From: Agarophyton chilense
Lineage: Eukaryota; Rhodophyta; Florideophyceae; Gracilariales; Gracilariaceae
Direction of reading: 5' to 3'
NCBI GenBank assembly: GCA_030374765.1
Contig: JARGXX010000096.1
Location: 1,093,147 to 1,157,146 of the forward strand
DNA length: 64,000 nucleotides
Part shown: positions 21,510-32,820 of the stretch, piece by piece
Numbering within the stretch: the first letter of the stretch is position 1
Layout of the letters: each line of letters begins with the position of its first letter
Program-made: the position numbers and the translations under genes
The notes under the pieces: model-generated
Told to the model about the DNA's origin: nothing
Databases searched by the model: none
What the model saw: only the letters and a program-made list of their open reading frames with translations

Positions 21510-21730
21510 CGCGCTACTTTCCCGCAAGAGGCTAGCTTGGGTCAACTGGGGGAAGTGTATCTTGACGACACCCCTCCTTGGGACGCCTCGTAGGGACTAA
21601 AAGCGCCGGACTCTGAAGTGCGCAGAGTTCGGTAGGTAATCAAAGCGTACCTCACCTGGAGAGAGTAACCAGGGTCCAGGGGATCATCCTTTAGGGTAGC
21701 GGAGGTAGTTTCTCCCACCAGTGCGCCCGC
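21510..21730 (+). promoter_or_regulatory. Candidate structured leader RNA of Copia-A copy 3
   Basis: This lies in the 913-base leader (21195-22107), which has no supported gene. Hairpins seen: 21610-21628 (ACTCTG/CAGAGT), 21655-21673 (CCTGG/CCAGG) and 21701-21715 (GGAG/CTCC). Copia-B has other sequences with equivalent pairing at each of these places. Confidence 0.5.
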
Positions 21731-22107
21731 CTACCTCGAGCAAGTCTCGGTAGGTTCAATCAAGAAGTTTCAACCCGAAGTCGAGAAGTTTGTCTGTTCC
21801 GGGTACGCCTTCTGCCACTGCCCGTGAGTATACTCCAAGCGTGGGAGCACCCGAGCTCCGCTTGTGATCGCGTACGAGACGCGTCTCGGTGAGCGTTGCA
21901 GGCTACGTCAAAAGTCTCCGCTGTCGTCCTCGCTGTCGAACGTTTGAGTTGGGATACTCCGTTCGGGCAAGCTCGGCCACGAATTCATCACTGCTCGTGG
22001 CCCTTTTCTTAAACTTCCCAAGGCATTGAGTCCCTCACTCTGCTTCCCTCTACTAATTAATTTCGTTTGGTTCCGTTCTATCTGCTTCGTGGATAACAGA
22101 CTGAAAT

Positions 22108-25100
22108 ATGTCGGACACGGAAATGGAATCCGAAAGTACTACCGGGATGAAAATCCCTCGTTTTCATGGAAGGCGTGGTGATGATTATGCCCTATGGCGC
22201 CATCGCCTTCGTGCTGCATGCCGTGTTAAAGGTGTGTGGAACGTTGTGGAATCCGATTCTGGATATTCAGCAACTACTGAAGCAACATCGGATACCGCTT
22301 TTGATAGCGCTCGAGTTGTCGCCAAGCGCGAGAAGGCATGTGGAATCATAATATGCGCCTTGGGTGATGCGCCACTTCGTGTGGTCATGGATGTCGACGA
22401 CGACCCGGCGCGCATGCTCGCATTACTTGATGCACGGTATGCGTCCAATCGTACTGTATCCAGAATTGCTGTGCAGACTCAACTATTCCGTATGGGATAC
22501 AATGGTCAGAATATGTCAGGCTATGTGGACCAGTACACGGCGTTATTTGCTCAGTTAGAGCGCATGGGGAAGGATGCGGCAGTACCGGAGTCGCACAAAG
22601 CTCCCATGTTACTTGCTTCTATTGATCCCAATTGCACACTGGAGTCTACTGCTGCAGCTCTTCGAACCAAGGATATCGCTGAGCTTACATGGGACTACGT
22701 GGCCACGACCCTCATAGATGAATACAACGCGAAACAGGTGTCTGCAAGGCCGTCTGGACGTAGTTCACGTCGCAAGAAGAAGGGCAGGAAAAAATCTGGT
22801 CGACATTCTGAATCGACTAATCGTACCCGCAGTAGTGCAAACAACGAAGATGAGGAGTCTGATGGTCACTCCGACATTGAGTCTACTGCTCGTGCACTTG
22901 CTGCCGCCTTGAGATCGTCATCATTTGATCGTTCTGGATCGAGCAATGGACATCATTGCGACTTCTGTGATCGCGATGGACACACACAAGATCGTTGCTT
23001 TATGAATCCGGACAACCCGGACAACCACTTGCCGCAGAGTATCCTCGATAAACTGTCGCCACAACCCAAGCGAATGGGTGGCAGTAGTGGTAGAAGCGCC
23101 TCGAGCAAGTCTTCTGGAAAGTCTGGCAAAATCGAAATTGCTGGTGCAACTGTGGAAAGGACCACTATAGTTCCGCCGAATGACCTGAGTACCTACGCAG
23201 ACAGCGGTGCGACAGTACATTGCTTCCATTCTGTTTGTGCGTTCGTGCCCGGTTCACTTGAACCTTGCGACGAAAGAACAGTGATGCTTGCCGATAACAC
23301 ATCTGTTACATCTAAACAACGCGGAGAGGTGATCATTCCTTTGGACAATGCGAACATACGTCTGAGTGATGCCCTACTGACCCCTGCTCTGGGATACAAC
23401 TTGGTTTCAACCGGGTGTTTGGCCGACAAAGGTATTGAGTCGCTCTTCGGTCGTCACAGTGTACGTTTGACGCTAGAGTCAAATGGTTTTGAGGTGGGCA
23501 TTGGTGATCGTGACAAGGTATCTCGCATGTACACACTGCCTCAACCTTTAGGGCATGCTGGTGTGGAACTCGCGCTTTCGACTAATTCTACGGAGACTCA
23601 ACTGTGGCACCGACGATTGGCTCACATCAACCAACGTGATCTGCAACATGTACACAAGTACGCAGATGGAGTGCCGCACTTGTGTGACATGGAGGAGGTA
23701 TGCCGAGCATGTCGACTTGGCAAGGCTCATAAGCTTCCGTTCCCAGGTCACTTTGAACATGCATCCGCGGTTGGTGACATTGTGCACTCGGATATTGTAG
23801 GTCCTCTGGAAAAGTCTTTTCCGGACAAGTTTCAATATGCATGTACATTCCTGGATGATCACTCACGGTATGTGTTCCTAGGTCTGGTGATCCATCGCAG
23901 TGCTCTTAGTGATGTGTTTGTGGGTATTGCGGCAAAGTTTAAGCAGCTTGGAGGAGTGGATATCAAAAGTTTGCACTCGGACGGTGCAGAAGAATATATT
24001 GCCCTGCAAGAGAACTTGGCAGCAGAACATGGCCTCACTTCTTTCTCTGCTCCATACACCCCCGAACACAACGCTATAGCTGAGCGCATCAATCGTACCA
24101 TGGTGGAAGCTGCTCGATCGTTGCTGATCCAAGCCGATCTACCAGAATGTTTGTGGCCATATGCGCTGAAACATGTTATCTTTGTGCGTAATCGAGTGCA
24201 ACATTCTACTGTTAACAACAGTCCCTACTTTCTGGTAACTGGAAATAAACCTTTGTTGAAGCACGTGCGTGTGTTTGGATGCACTGCATTCGTGCTAAGG
24301 ACTCCGCGTGGACCCAAGTTCGAGTCTCGTGCACTTGAGGGAGTGTACTTGGAGACTCTTGAGCATGGTGTGTACAAGGTACTCGTCGTTGATAATGACG
24401 GTACTCCGCGTATTATTGAGTCACGACATGTTACTTTTGATGAATCCAAGTTCCCTGGCGCATCATCTCTTGCCAACTACATGGATGATGAAAGTGCGTC
24501 AGATGCTGACTATAGCTCTGATATGGGATTATGTGATAGCATTGATGACGAATCGGATACCTTCTCCGTCGATAATGTTGAGGAGGAGGTGGTTCATGAC
24601 GGATCCTCGCACCTGATTCCAGCACTCAGGCAGTCGGAGTCAGACTCCGGCAGCAATGAAGACGATGCACAGGATTCCGAAAGTGATGACGAAAGTGCTG
24701 CTGATGACCTTGATACATCTGCCAACGCTGATACGGAACCACGCTACCCGCGGCGCACGCGCCGTCAACCTCTGAGGTGGTTCATGGCAGGGTCTGCTCA
24801 CTGTACATCGCAAGTCAAAGTCACTACTAGTGATGAGCCCTCACTCAAGGAGGCAATGTCCGCCAGTGCGGAGGAGCGTACCATGTGGCAAGCAGCCGTC
24901 GATGAAGAGTTTTCATCATTGGAGTCGAAGCAAACTTGGAAGCCTGATGACTCTCCTGCTTCACAACCACTACCAACTCACGTCATACTGAAGGTAAAGC
25001 GCAATGCTGATGGGTCAGTTGAACGTTTTAAGGCTCGTGTTGTAGCCGGTGGAAACCACCAAACATATGGTCAGGACTACATGGAGACTTATGCACCAGT

Positions 25101-26409
25101 TGTTTCGTTCTCTTTGGTTCGCATATTCTTGTATCTGACGTTATGCTTGCGCATGTATGTGGTACAGGTGGATGTGAAGACTGCGTTTCTCAATGGCGAA
25201 CTTGAGGAAGATGTGTGGATCATGTCACCTCGAGGTATACCTGGCGTGACTTCACGATGCTTCAAATTGCTCAAGGCTATCTATGGACTGAAGCAAGCGC
25301 ACTTGGCATGGCACAACAAACTATGCGAGGATATGAAAAGCATATGTTTTGAAGAGTTACCGAGTGCACCTTGCGTGTTTCGCCGCCAAAACGAGAGCAA
25401 TGAGGATGCGTTCGTGCTAGTTTATGTGGATGACTTGCTAATATTCACAACTTCTGCCATGGAACGTGATGCGATTTTGGAGGAGCTTAAGTCGTTTTAC
25501 GAGTTGCCTGTGGCGGACGAAGTGAACTTGTACCTCGGCGTTGAATTCAAATGGACTTTAGATTCAGATGGTCGACCTGTGTCGCTGTATCTTGGTCAGT
25601 CACTGTACACGGAAAGCGTGTTGCGCCGTTTCGGGTTTCAGCGATCCAAGCCGGCATGCACCCCTATGGTAGAATCTTTTTTTACCGGGTGGACATCTGA
25701 GAAAGACAAATCCATCCAGGATACTCAGCTGTACCAGCAGATCATTGGATCGCTTTTGTATTTGGCACTGAGAACTCGGTTGGATATATTAGCACCCGTC
25801 CTAATCTTGGCTCGTTTTCAGAAATCGCCCACGGCCTACTGTCACAAGGCAGCAAAGCGGGTTCTTCGTTACCTTCGCGGTACAACTGAACATGGTGTGC
25901 ACTATCACTCTGGCATGGTGAAACTGGAGGCGTACGTTGACTCTGACTACGCTGCGGACACGCGTGATCGCAAGTCAATGTCTGGTTTCTTACTGAAGCT
26001 TGGCAAAGCGACATGTATGTGGGGCGCAAGAAAACAGGCTTCGCTGGCGTTGTCTACCGGCGAGGCCGAGTATTATGCTTTGACGCTTGCGTGTCAGGAG
26101 GTTATTTGGTTGAAGCGTGTGCTTAAGGAGATTGGATGGAAAGTGCAAGGTGCTGTGCCCATTCGTTCGGACAACCAGTGCGCCATTGACTGGGCAACTG
26201 GTGAACGCTGTCCGTCGGGTCGCGCTAAGCACATTGACGTTAAGTTGCACTTCGTTCGGGAACTAGTCAAGGATAGTCACATCAATGTGACGTACGTTCC
26301 AAGTGAAGACAATGATGCAGACTTCTTAACTAAACCACTTGGCCCAGGTCTTCACAACAATAACGTGGACCGTGTTGGACTTGGCCGAGCAGTCGAGGAG
26401 GAGTGTTGA
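22108..26409 (+). CDS. Copia-A Gag-Pol polyprotein, intact
   Basis: One frame of 1433 codons from the ATG at 22108 (MSDTEMESESTTGMK). Domains: Gag about 1-280, with a basic RRKKKGRKK patch; zinc knuckle C284-DF-C287-DRDG-H292-TQDR-C297; protease D365-S-G-A; integrase from about 495, with the HHCC region from H501 and catalytic D562, D625 and E659 in the variant motif HSDGAEEY; an acidic Asp/Ser-rich linker about 790-880; RT with VKTAFLNG and Y1106-V-D-D; and RNase H with D1278 and the motifs STGEAEYYAL and AKHIDVKLHF. The last Cys codon and the TGA stop are formed by the first six bases of the 3' LTR. All catalytic residues expected for the family are present. Confidence 0.97.
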   Translation: MSDTEMESESTTGMKIPRFHGRRGDDYALWRHRLRAACRVKGVWNVVESDSGYSATTEATSDTAFDSARVVAKREKACGIIICALGDAPLRVVMDVDDDPARMLALLDARYASNRTVSRIAVQTQLFRMGYNGQNMSGYVDQYTALFAQLERMGKDAAVPESHKAPMLLASIDPNCTLESTAAALRTKDIAELTWDYVATTLIDEYNAKQVSARPSGRSSRRKKKGRKKSGRHSESTNRTRSSANNEDEESDGHSDIESTARALAAALRSSSFDRSGSSNGHHCDFCDRDGHTQDRCFMNPDNPDNHLPQSILDKLSPQPKRMGGSSGRSASSKSSGKSGKIEIAGATVERTTIVPPNDLSTYADSGATVHCFHSVCAFVPGSLEPCDERTVMLADNTSVTSKQRGEVIIPLDNANIRLSDALLTPALGYNLVSTGCLADKGIESLFGRHSVRLTLESNGFEVGIGDRDKVSRMYTLPQPLGHAGVELALSTNSTETQLWHRRLAHINQRDLQHVHKYADGVPHLCDMEEVCRACRLGKAHKLPFPGHFEHASAVGDIVHSDIVGPLEKSFPDKFQYACTFLDDHSRYVFLGLVIHRSALSDVFVGIAAKFKQLGGVDIKSLHSDGAEEYIALQENLAAEHGLTSFSAPYTPEHNAIAERINRTMVEAARSLLIQADLPECLWPYALKHVIFVRNRVQHSTVNNSPYFLVTGNKPLLKHVRVFGCTAFVLRTPRGPKFESRALEGVYLETLEHGVYKVLVVDNDGTPRIIESRHVTFDESKFPGASSLANYMDDESASDADYSSDMGLCDSIDDESDTFSVDNVEEEVVHDGSSHLIPALRQSESDSGSNEDDAQDSESDDESAADDLDTSANADTEPRYPRRTRRQPLRWFMAGSAHCTSQVKVTTSDEPSLKEAMSASAEERTMWQAAVDEEFSSLESKQTWKPDDSPASQPLPTHVILKVKRNADGSVERFKARVVAGGNHQTYGQDYMETYAPVVSFSLVRIFLYLTLCLRMYVVQVDVKTAFLNGELEEDVWIMSPRGIPGVTSRCFKLLKAIYGLKQAHLAWHNKLCEDMKSICFEELPSAPCVFRRQNESNEDAFVLVYVDDLLIFTTSAMERDAILEELKSFYELPVADEVNLYLGVEFKWTLDSDGRPVSLYLGQSLYTESVLRRFGFQRSKPACTPMVESFFTGWTSEKDKSIQDTQLYQQIIGSLLYLALRTRLDILAPVLILARFQKSPTAYCHKAAKRVLRYLRGTTEHGVHYHSGMVKLEAYVDSDYAADTRDRKSMSGFLLKLGKATCMWGARKQASLALSTGEAEYYALTLACQEVIWLKRVLKEIGWKVQGAVPIRSDNQCAIDWATGERCPSGRAKHIDVKLHFVRELVKDSHINVTYVPSEDNDADFLTKPLGPGLHNNNVDRVGLGRAVEEEC
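26395..26403 (+). promoter_or_regulatory. Polypurine tract of Copia-A copy 3
   Basis: GAGGAGGAG abuts the LTR start TGTTGAGG. It also encodes the last Glu codons of Gag-Pol. Confidence 0.8.
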
Positions 26410-27076
26410 GGTTTGGTCGACTGTGCCCCCAAGCCCTTTGGAGTGTTGGAAATAGTGGAAAACAAAAAGTGGATTTAAGCATGGGCACTTTTGGGCACCC
26501 TCCGCGGAAAAACGCATATGCGCCTCATCTCAATCTCAACGTGAAACGGCCATCTGATTGGCTACTGCAAATGCCCTCATGCAACGTGGTATGGACAAGT
26601 GGTCTGGTTCTAATGGGGCGTGTTGGGGCTTCGGCCCAAGTGGAGCGATTTGATTGGACGAGAGCGCTGAATGAGCACGGGCTCTGCAGTTGGAAAGAAT
26701 GGGCGAATGTGGGCTGGATACGGGGTTTGGCCGTAACAGCCGAATCTGGGCTGCGCGGGGTGGTTGGCACTGGCGCACCACTTTGGATGATTTTTTGAGT
26801 TTTTATTTGATATGCTTCATGTTAGAAATTGTTTTGGCGCGCAACTCCTCGTCGCACAGTGGCAAGGTGTGAGACGTGGGTGACCCGCCGACGGTCAGCA
26901 CCGGCGGCGGAACTGCGTGCGAGGTAGATATAGTTTTCAATGACGGTCGCCAACGATCGAAGTAAATTGTCAAGGCTGACTACCTTCCTTTGTTTCTCTT
27001 CTTTTATTTTTCTCTTCTTCTCGTCTTTTCCCCCTCTTCTTCCTTTTCCTTTACCTAACCTGCGCTCACGTTGTGA
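26404..27076 (+). repeat. Copia-A copy 3 3' LTR (673 bp)
   Basis: Identical by eye to 20522-21194, including private variants such as GTTAGAAATT and GCGGAACTGCG. It is followed by the cctgt duplication. Confidence 0.95.
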
Positions 27077-27081
27077 CCTGT

Positions 27082-27360
27082 TTCAATTGTAACGGAGAAT
27101 CTGGGGACGGTCGATGTTGTGGATACTACAAAACGAACTGTTGACGGACAAGCCTTCCCAAAGCAACCCCGCTTGGATGGAAGAGCTCCCATTCCATTCT
27201 TGTTCAACCAGCCTCGTCACGAAAGACTGCATCATCAGAAGAGTGACGAAAAGAAGACGAGAAAGCCGAAATCAAGAAAGTCGAAGAAAGAAAATATACC
27301 CGACCATGCAAGCAAGTATGATGTGATAACGGAATTGGCAAATGCCTCTTAGGGGATCAC
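27082..27360 (+). pseudogene. Gypsy-A Gag to protease linker
   Basis: The Gypsy-A frame continues after Copia-A copy 3 with a basic, Lys/Arg-rich segment (KKTRKPKSRKSKKEN), then KYDVITELANAS, a TAG at 27350-27352 and GIT, until a solo Copia-A LTR interrupts at 27361. The joined reading across the LTR gives GITFGQLIRGDA, which supports the borders. Confidence 0.82.
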
Positions 27361-28034
27361 TGTTGAGGTTTGGTCGACTGTGCCCCCAAGCCCTTTGGAG
27401 TGTTGGAAATAGTGGAAAACAAAAAGTGGATTTAAGCATGGGCACTTTTGGGCACCCTCCGCGGAAAAACGCATATGCGCCTCATCTCAATCTCAACGTG
27501 AAACGGCCATCTGATTGGCTACTGCAAATGCCCTCATGCAACGTGGTATGGACAAGTGGTCTGGTTCTAATGGGGCGTGTTGGGGCTTCGGCCCAAGTGG
27601 AGCGATTTGATTGGACGAGAGCGCTGAATGAGCACGGGCTATGCAGTTGGAGAGAATGTGCGAATGTGGGCTGGATACGGGGTTTGGCCGTAACAGCCGA
27701 ATCTGGGCTGCGCGGGGTGGTTGGCACTGGCGCACCACTTTGGATGATTTTTTTGAGTTTTTATTTGATATGCTTCATGTTTGAAATTGTTTTGGCGCGC
27801 AACTCCTCGTCGCACAGTGGCAAGGTGTGAGACGTGGGTGACCCGCCGACGGTCAGCACCGGCGGCGGAACTGCGTGCGAGGTAGATATAGTTTTCAATG
27901 ACGGTCGCCAACGATCGAAGTAAATTGTCAAGGCTGACTACCTTCCTTTGTTTCTCTTCTTTTATTTTTCTCTTCTTCTCGTCTTTTCCCCCTCTTCTTC
28001 CTTTTCCTTTACCTAACCTGCGCTCACGTTGTGA
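27361..28034 (+). repeat. Solo LTR of Copia-A with target duplication
   Basis: A 674-bp LTR (TGTTGAGG to GTTGTGA) flanked by atcac on both sides (27356-27360 and 28035-28039). A complete element must have inserted here and then lost its interior by recombination between its LTRs. It lies only 280 bases from Copia-A copy 3. Confidence 0.95.
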
Positions 28035-28039
28035 ATCAC

Positions 28040-31000
28040 GTTTGGTCAGTTGATTCGTGGAGATGCCGATGATGCTAAGAAACAAATCAGGAAGCTCATC
28101 AGCCGCCAGGAAGCTGTTCGTCGACATTTTGTTGGCCCTGTAGGCAAACACCCGAGACGTCTTAAAGCCGTCCCTGTTGGAATCTTTGGGACAGAAACTG
28201 AGGCGTTACTGGATTCCGGCGCTGTTCCTAACTTAATATCAACAAACTTATGTGACAAGCTATCCTTGGATCCAACCGAAACTTCAAAAGAATCACCGTA
28301 GCCAATGGGGATAGCGCCCTTTGCATGGGAGCTCTCCACGATGTGCCAGTTTCATTTGGACCTATGACAGTTCCACTAGACTTCCTTGTCATAGGAGGAC
28401 CACCTTTCGATGTCATAATCGGGTGTCGAAATTTGGAAATGTTGCAGGCTTGCCTTGACCTCGGGAACCAGCAAGTGAAGATGAAGATTGCCGGACAAAT
28501 AGTTATACTTGGTTACGAATATGCCCGTGATAAGGTTTTAGAGGAAGAAGACTCTTAAACAGACAGCAATGACTTTACATCTGATTCTGATGCTGCTGTT
28601 GATGAATCTGATTCTGAGGATGAAGAACTAGTTGTAGCTCTTACAAAGAATGAAAAAGCCAGAATGAAACCAGATCTGGACGCCCCCGGATCTGATCCTC
28701 AGGAGAATCTTCTGTTTTCCAAACTGTCTCATTTACCTATGGAACGAAAGGAAGAAATTGTTTCGTATCTGACGGAGGCCAACGTAATCGCTTGGAAGCT
28801 GACGGATCTACGTTCTGCTGAGGTTCCAGTATCACATTCTTTCGAGCTCACGACCAGCAAACCTATATATGCTAGCGCTAGAAGAATGTCTCCGAAGCAT
28901 AACGACTTCATACGAAAGGAAATCGACCTACTACTTGATGCTGGTATCATTTCACCTTCGGCATCGGCATGGTCCTTTCCCGTCGTAATTGCAACCCAGA
29001 AAGATGGGAGTCCCCGATTGTGTGTAGACTACCGGGAACGCAACAGGGTTATGAAAGCTGACCGTTGGCCACTTCCTCGTATGGAAGAGATCTTTGATGA
29101 CTTAGGAGGATGCTGTCTCTTCACTACGCTAGATCTTTTCTCTGGGTACTGGCAAGTGAAAATGTCAGAAGAGTGCAAAGAGATGACTACATTCGTATGT
29201 AGATATGGAACTTTCATGTTTGAGGTTATGCCGTTTGGCCTTATGAATGCCCCTTCCACTTTTCAGGGTATAATGGATTTTGTCCTCCGCGGTCTTTCCT
29301 TTGTCCGGGTTTATATTGACGACGTTGTAATTTTCTCGAGGAGTCTTGAAGAACATCTGAAGCACATCAAACTCACTTTAAAAAGCATTAGGAAGCATGA
29401 TCTTAAGCTGAAATTATCAAAGTGTTTCTTCGCTCTTTCGAAAGTATCGCTACTTGGTCACGTCATTGACAAGAACGGTGTATTCGTGGATCAATCGAAG
29501 ATCGAAAGAATCCAAGAAGCACCGACACCTTCAACGACCACTGAACTGAGGTCATTTCTTGGTCTGGCTGGGTACTATCGTCGTTTTATCAAGAACTTCG
29601 CCGAGACTTCAGCTGTGCTTCACAGTGCTACATCCCGGAACAAGAAGCTGACGTGGACACATGATATGCTGGAAGCCTTCCGTGAGTTGAAAGAGAACCT
29701 AACCAAACCACCAGTCTTATCATTTCCTGAGTTTGAGAAGCCTTTCGTTGTGGAAACAGTTGCTTCAAGTGTTTCGTTGGAAGCTCTATTGTCGCAGAAA
29801 AAGGTGAATGGTAAGATCCATCTATTGCAATATGCTAGTCGTACGATGACTGCAGCGGAAAGAAACTATTCAGCCTCTGAACGAGAAGCTTCAGCAGTGA
29901 TATTTGCGCTGAAGAAGTTCAGGGTGTATCTGCTGTCATCTATCCTTTTCAAAGTTGTTACCGATCATATGGCCCTTCGATATGCTTTCCAGAAACGTGA
30001 CTTACATGGGCGTCTGGCTCGATGGCTTGACTTTCTCGCAGAGTATGACTTCGAAATAGTTTATCGGGCTGGAAAAGACAATGGTGCAGCAGACTATCTC
30101 TCGAGAATTGAACATGGAGAACAGATCAGGTCACACGAAGACGAAGGAGACCTCGTTTGTCTCACTGCGGACGCCGACCAGTTTTCTGGACTTGAACCAT
30201 TGTATGCGAACATTCCTCGCTACCTTTGTATGTTGCCGTTGAATGAACTCGACGCCTCTGTTACTCAAGCTGTGACACGGAATGCAAAACACTTCCTGGT
30301 CTGGGAAGGAAAACTGTTTCGGAGAACGGCGAATGGCCTACGATTCTTACCTGATCTTATTAAGAGAAAGGACATTCTGCGATCTTTTCACGAGGACATT
30401 GGACACTGGGATGGGAAAGCTACAAGAAAGTTCATAACCGAAAGGTTTTGGTGGCGTAATATGTATCGGGAGGTAGGTGAATACCTGAAAAGTTGTGACG
30501 CTTGTCAGAGAATGGCTCCACTCCCCCGGTACTACAGCAATCTTCGCACACCGGTCTCTTCTCTCTTTGACATATTTTCAATTGACTTTGCAGGACCATT
30601 TCAGAAGAGTAAGGCTGGGAATCGATTCCTCTTGGTCTGTGTTGAGCATCTCACTAGTTGGCCGATTGCTGCACCAACAAAGGATTCAACGTTGAAATCT
30701 GTTTGGGATTTTGTGAAGAAGGAAATTATCTTTCCCTTTGGCCTTCCTCGGATCATAGTGTCAGACAATGCAACCTGCTTCACATCGCGGTCACTCACAT
30801 CATTCATGGAACAGAAAGGAATCATATGGAGAACGGTTCTAGCTTATGCACCCATGTCCAATGGTAGGGCAGAAAGAATGGTTGGTACACTTAAAAGAGC
30901 ACTTGAAAAGATGGTTTTGGCCAATGGTTCAACTTTGGATGACGAATTGTCATCAGTTCTCTATGATTATCGACGTCGACACCTTGAATGTGGCATCTCG

Positions 31001-31396
31001 CCCTTTGAGTTACTTTACGGAGTGAAACCCCGTATGTCATCGCAAGACTCTGGCATAACGGCGTGCCTTGATAGCTCATCCGAGACGTTCAGGACTATAG
31101 AAAATTTGGGGGTATGTAACCCTCGGGCATGATGCACAGATTTACGAGTCACCAAAGATGGCTCGGAGAAGATAAGGAGATTTCATATTGGAGACCAAGT
31201 TCTCGTAGCAAAGGGGAAATCACTGAATGCGACCGTAAAATGGCCAGCCTCCTCCTCAAAATTCTATGAACCCTGCCGTGTTGTTCGAGCAGATCACCCC
31301 AGGTACATTATGGTCTCGCAACACAACCGATACACTCGTCAAGGGATACATGCACGTCGTTTAAAGCGCTATATCCCGCAACCACTGGAAGCTTAG
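28040..31396 (+). pseudogene. Gypsy-A protease, RT, RNase H and integrase, decayed
   Basis: The protease LLDSGAVPNLIS lies near 28206-28240. A frameshift near 28286 moves the frame; after it comes a continuous Pol frame with TAA at 28556 and TGA at 31130. RT shows LCVDYRERNR and YIDDVVIFS. In RNase H the first catalytic Asp is replaced by Val (VVETVASS, where the family norm is ETDAS). Integrase shows the HHCC region (GHWDGKAT...SCDACQRM) and D/D/E in SIDFAGP, VSDNATCF and GRAERMVG. The C-terminal tail ends with the TAG at 31394-31396, without a chromodomain. The element could not move by itself. Confidence 0.92.
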
Positions 31397-31696
31397 GACC
31401 AAAGGTTGCCGCGGCGTAGCAACCGTTAGGTATGCGGCGGTGTGGGTCTCGTAATGCGTACAGTGTTCCTGCACTGCTGGAACACACATTTATGGAGTGC
31501 CAGCAGGATCTTCACTCTGTATTTCACCACTGGCGTCGAAAGCCATAATGGCGCATTAGGAAAAATAATATAGTTGTTATAATTTTATTGGTTAGTGTGC
31601 TGCTTTAATCGCTGCTAGCAGCAATTAGAGTAACCTAGAAGCACATAGTAGTAACTATCGAGTATTAATGAGTTTTAGCTTCTTTTTCGAGGTTCT

Positions 31697-32383
31697 TGAT
31701 GGAAATGGAAAGGCTGAAGGAAAGGTTGAGGGATGAGAGGAAAGTTCGCCAGCTCTGGCTCGGATTTACTTGGAGGGGCTCAATCTCTCACATATATATA
31801 AGTCAAAAACGTCAGCCAACTAGACGCCAACCCAGAGTAAACCTTAGACTACAAACCAGGGACACCCAATACTACCAATCATATTCAAGCACCACATTAA
31901 CCCTAGCCAGAGTTCATTGCAGCACACAACAAGGCAATACAACAGTGCACAGCACATCATGACACTGACGTGTGCACAAATTTAATATGCCTGCACCCTC
32001 TTCTTGAAATATGCCTCCATACACGTTCACCTTCGAGCATAGTACACCAAGTCTTCTGTAATACACATGACACGCTCTTCTCCAAGTACATTCGTTACAC
32101 CCTGAGAGACGTTTACAATGTACACCAGTGGAACATCCTGAACAGCGTGCACAATAGTACAAGTAGACAACGTACACACGTGTACGTCTGAGAATCCCAA
32201 TAGTGCCATACCACTTGTACACACCACATTGCAGGTGCATATTTGTTGTAGCCAATCACAGCACGAGTTGACGTTGAGGTCCGGCTGATACGCATATGCG
32301 CTTTTCCAGAGGCACGCTCCAAAACAGCCCATGCTCTCCTGCACATTTGGTTTTAAGTGACAGAATAGGCACTAGTACCAATA
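31697..32383 (-). repeat. Solo Copia-B-type LTR, reversed, with target duplication
   Basis: A diverged 687-bp Copia-B LTR lies on the minus strand, with gttct at 31692-31696 and 32384-32388. In element orientation it starts TATTGG, one change from TGTTGG, so the terminal TG has mutated. A TATA-like stretch (ATATATATAAG on the plus strand near 31793) lies at the expected place. Confidence 0.88.
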
Positions 32384-32820
32384 GTTCTAGATCTCTATAA
32401 AAAGGGCTCTGATGTCTCCGAGTTCGTTCTCGGACCACTTCAACCAACAATTAACACCTGACAACATTATTTTCCTTTGGCTTCGAGCCCTTTAACTTTA
32501 TCAAAAGGTGAGGCGTTTGCCGCCTGGGGTCCAATGAGGCCCCTGCCACTAGAAGAGCAACCCCATACATTATAAAAAAACTGTGAGGCGTTTGCCGCAG
32601 GACAGGAGTCCAGTGAGGCGTTATGCGCTGGGCGGTGCACCCCCTGTCAGCCCACTGCACCGGTTGAAGCGCCCTTGGCGTGGACGGGAGACGGTCTGTG
32701 TGCACCAACGGTACTGGGTCTGTCTAGAGAGCCCCTACAGAATGAAAAGTCTGTGACGGTCGTAAAGACTTGGTGGCGATCTGGGATCTAGTACTGGACG
32801 GGAAGCTGCCGCAAGTGGTG

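Larger units (their letters stand above)
20522..27076 (+). mobile_element. Copia-A copy 3, complete and apparently intact
   Basis: It is 6555 bp long, with two 673-bp LTRs that are identical when compared base by base, a perfect 5-bp duplication cctgt (20517-20521 and 27077-27081), a primer site, one open 1433-codon frame and a polypurine tract. Identical LTRs mean that insertion was recent, because both derive from one template at insertion. It sits in the gag of Gypsy-A. This is the only copy in the window with every part needed for its own movement. Confidence 0.96.
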
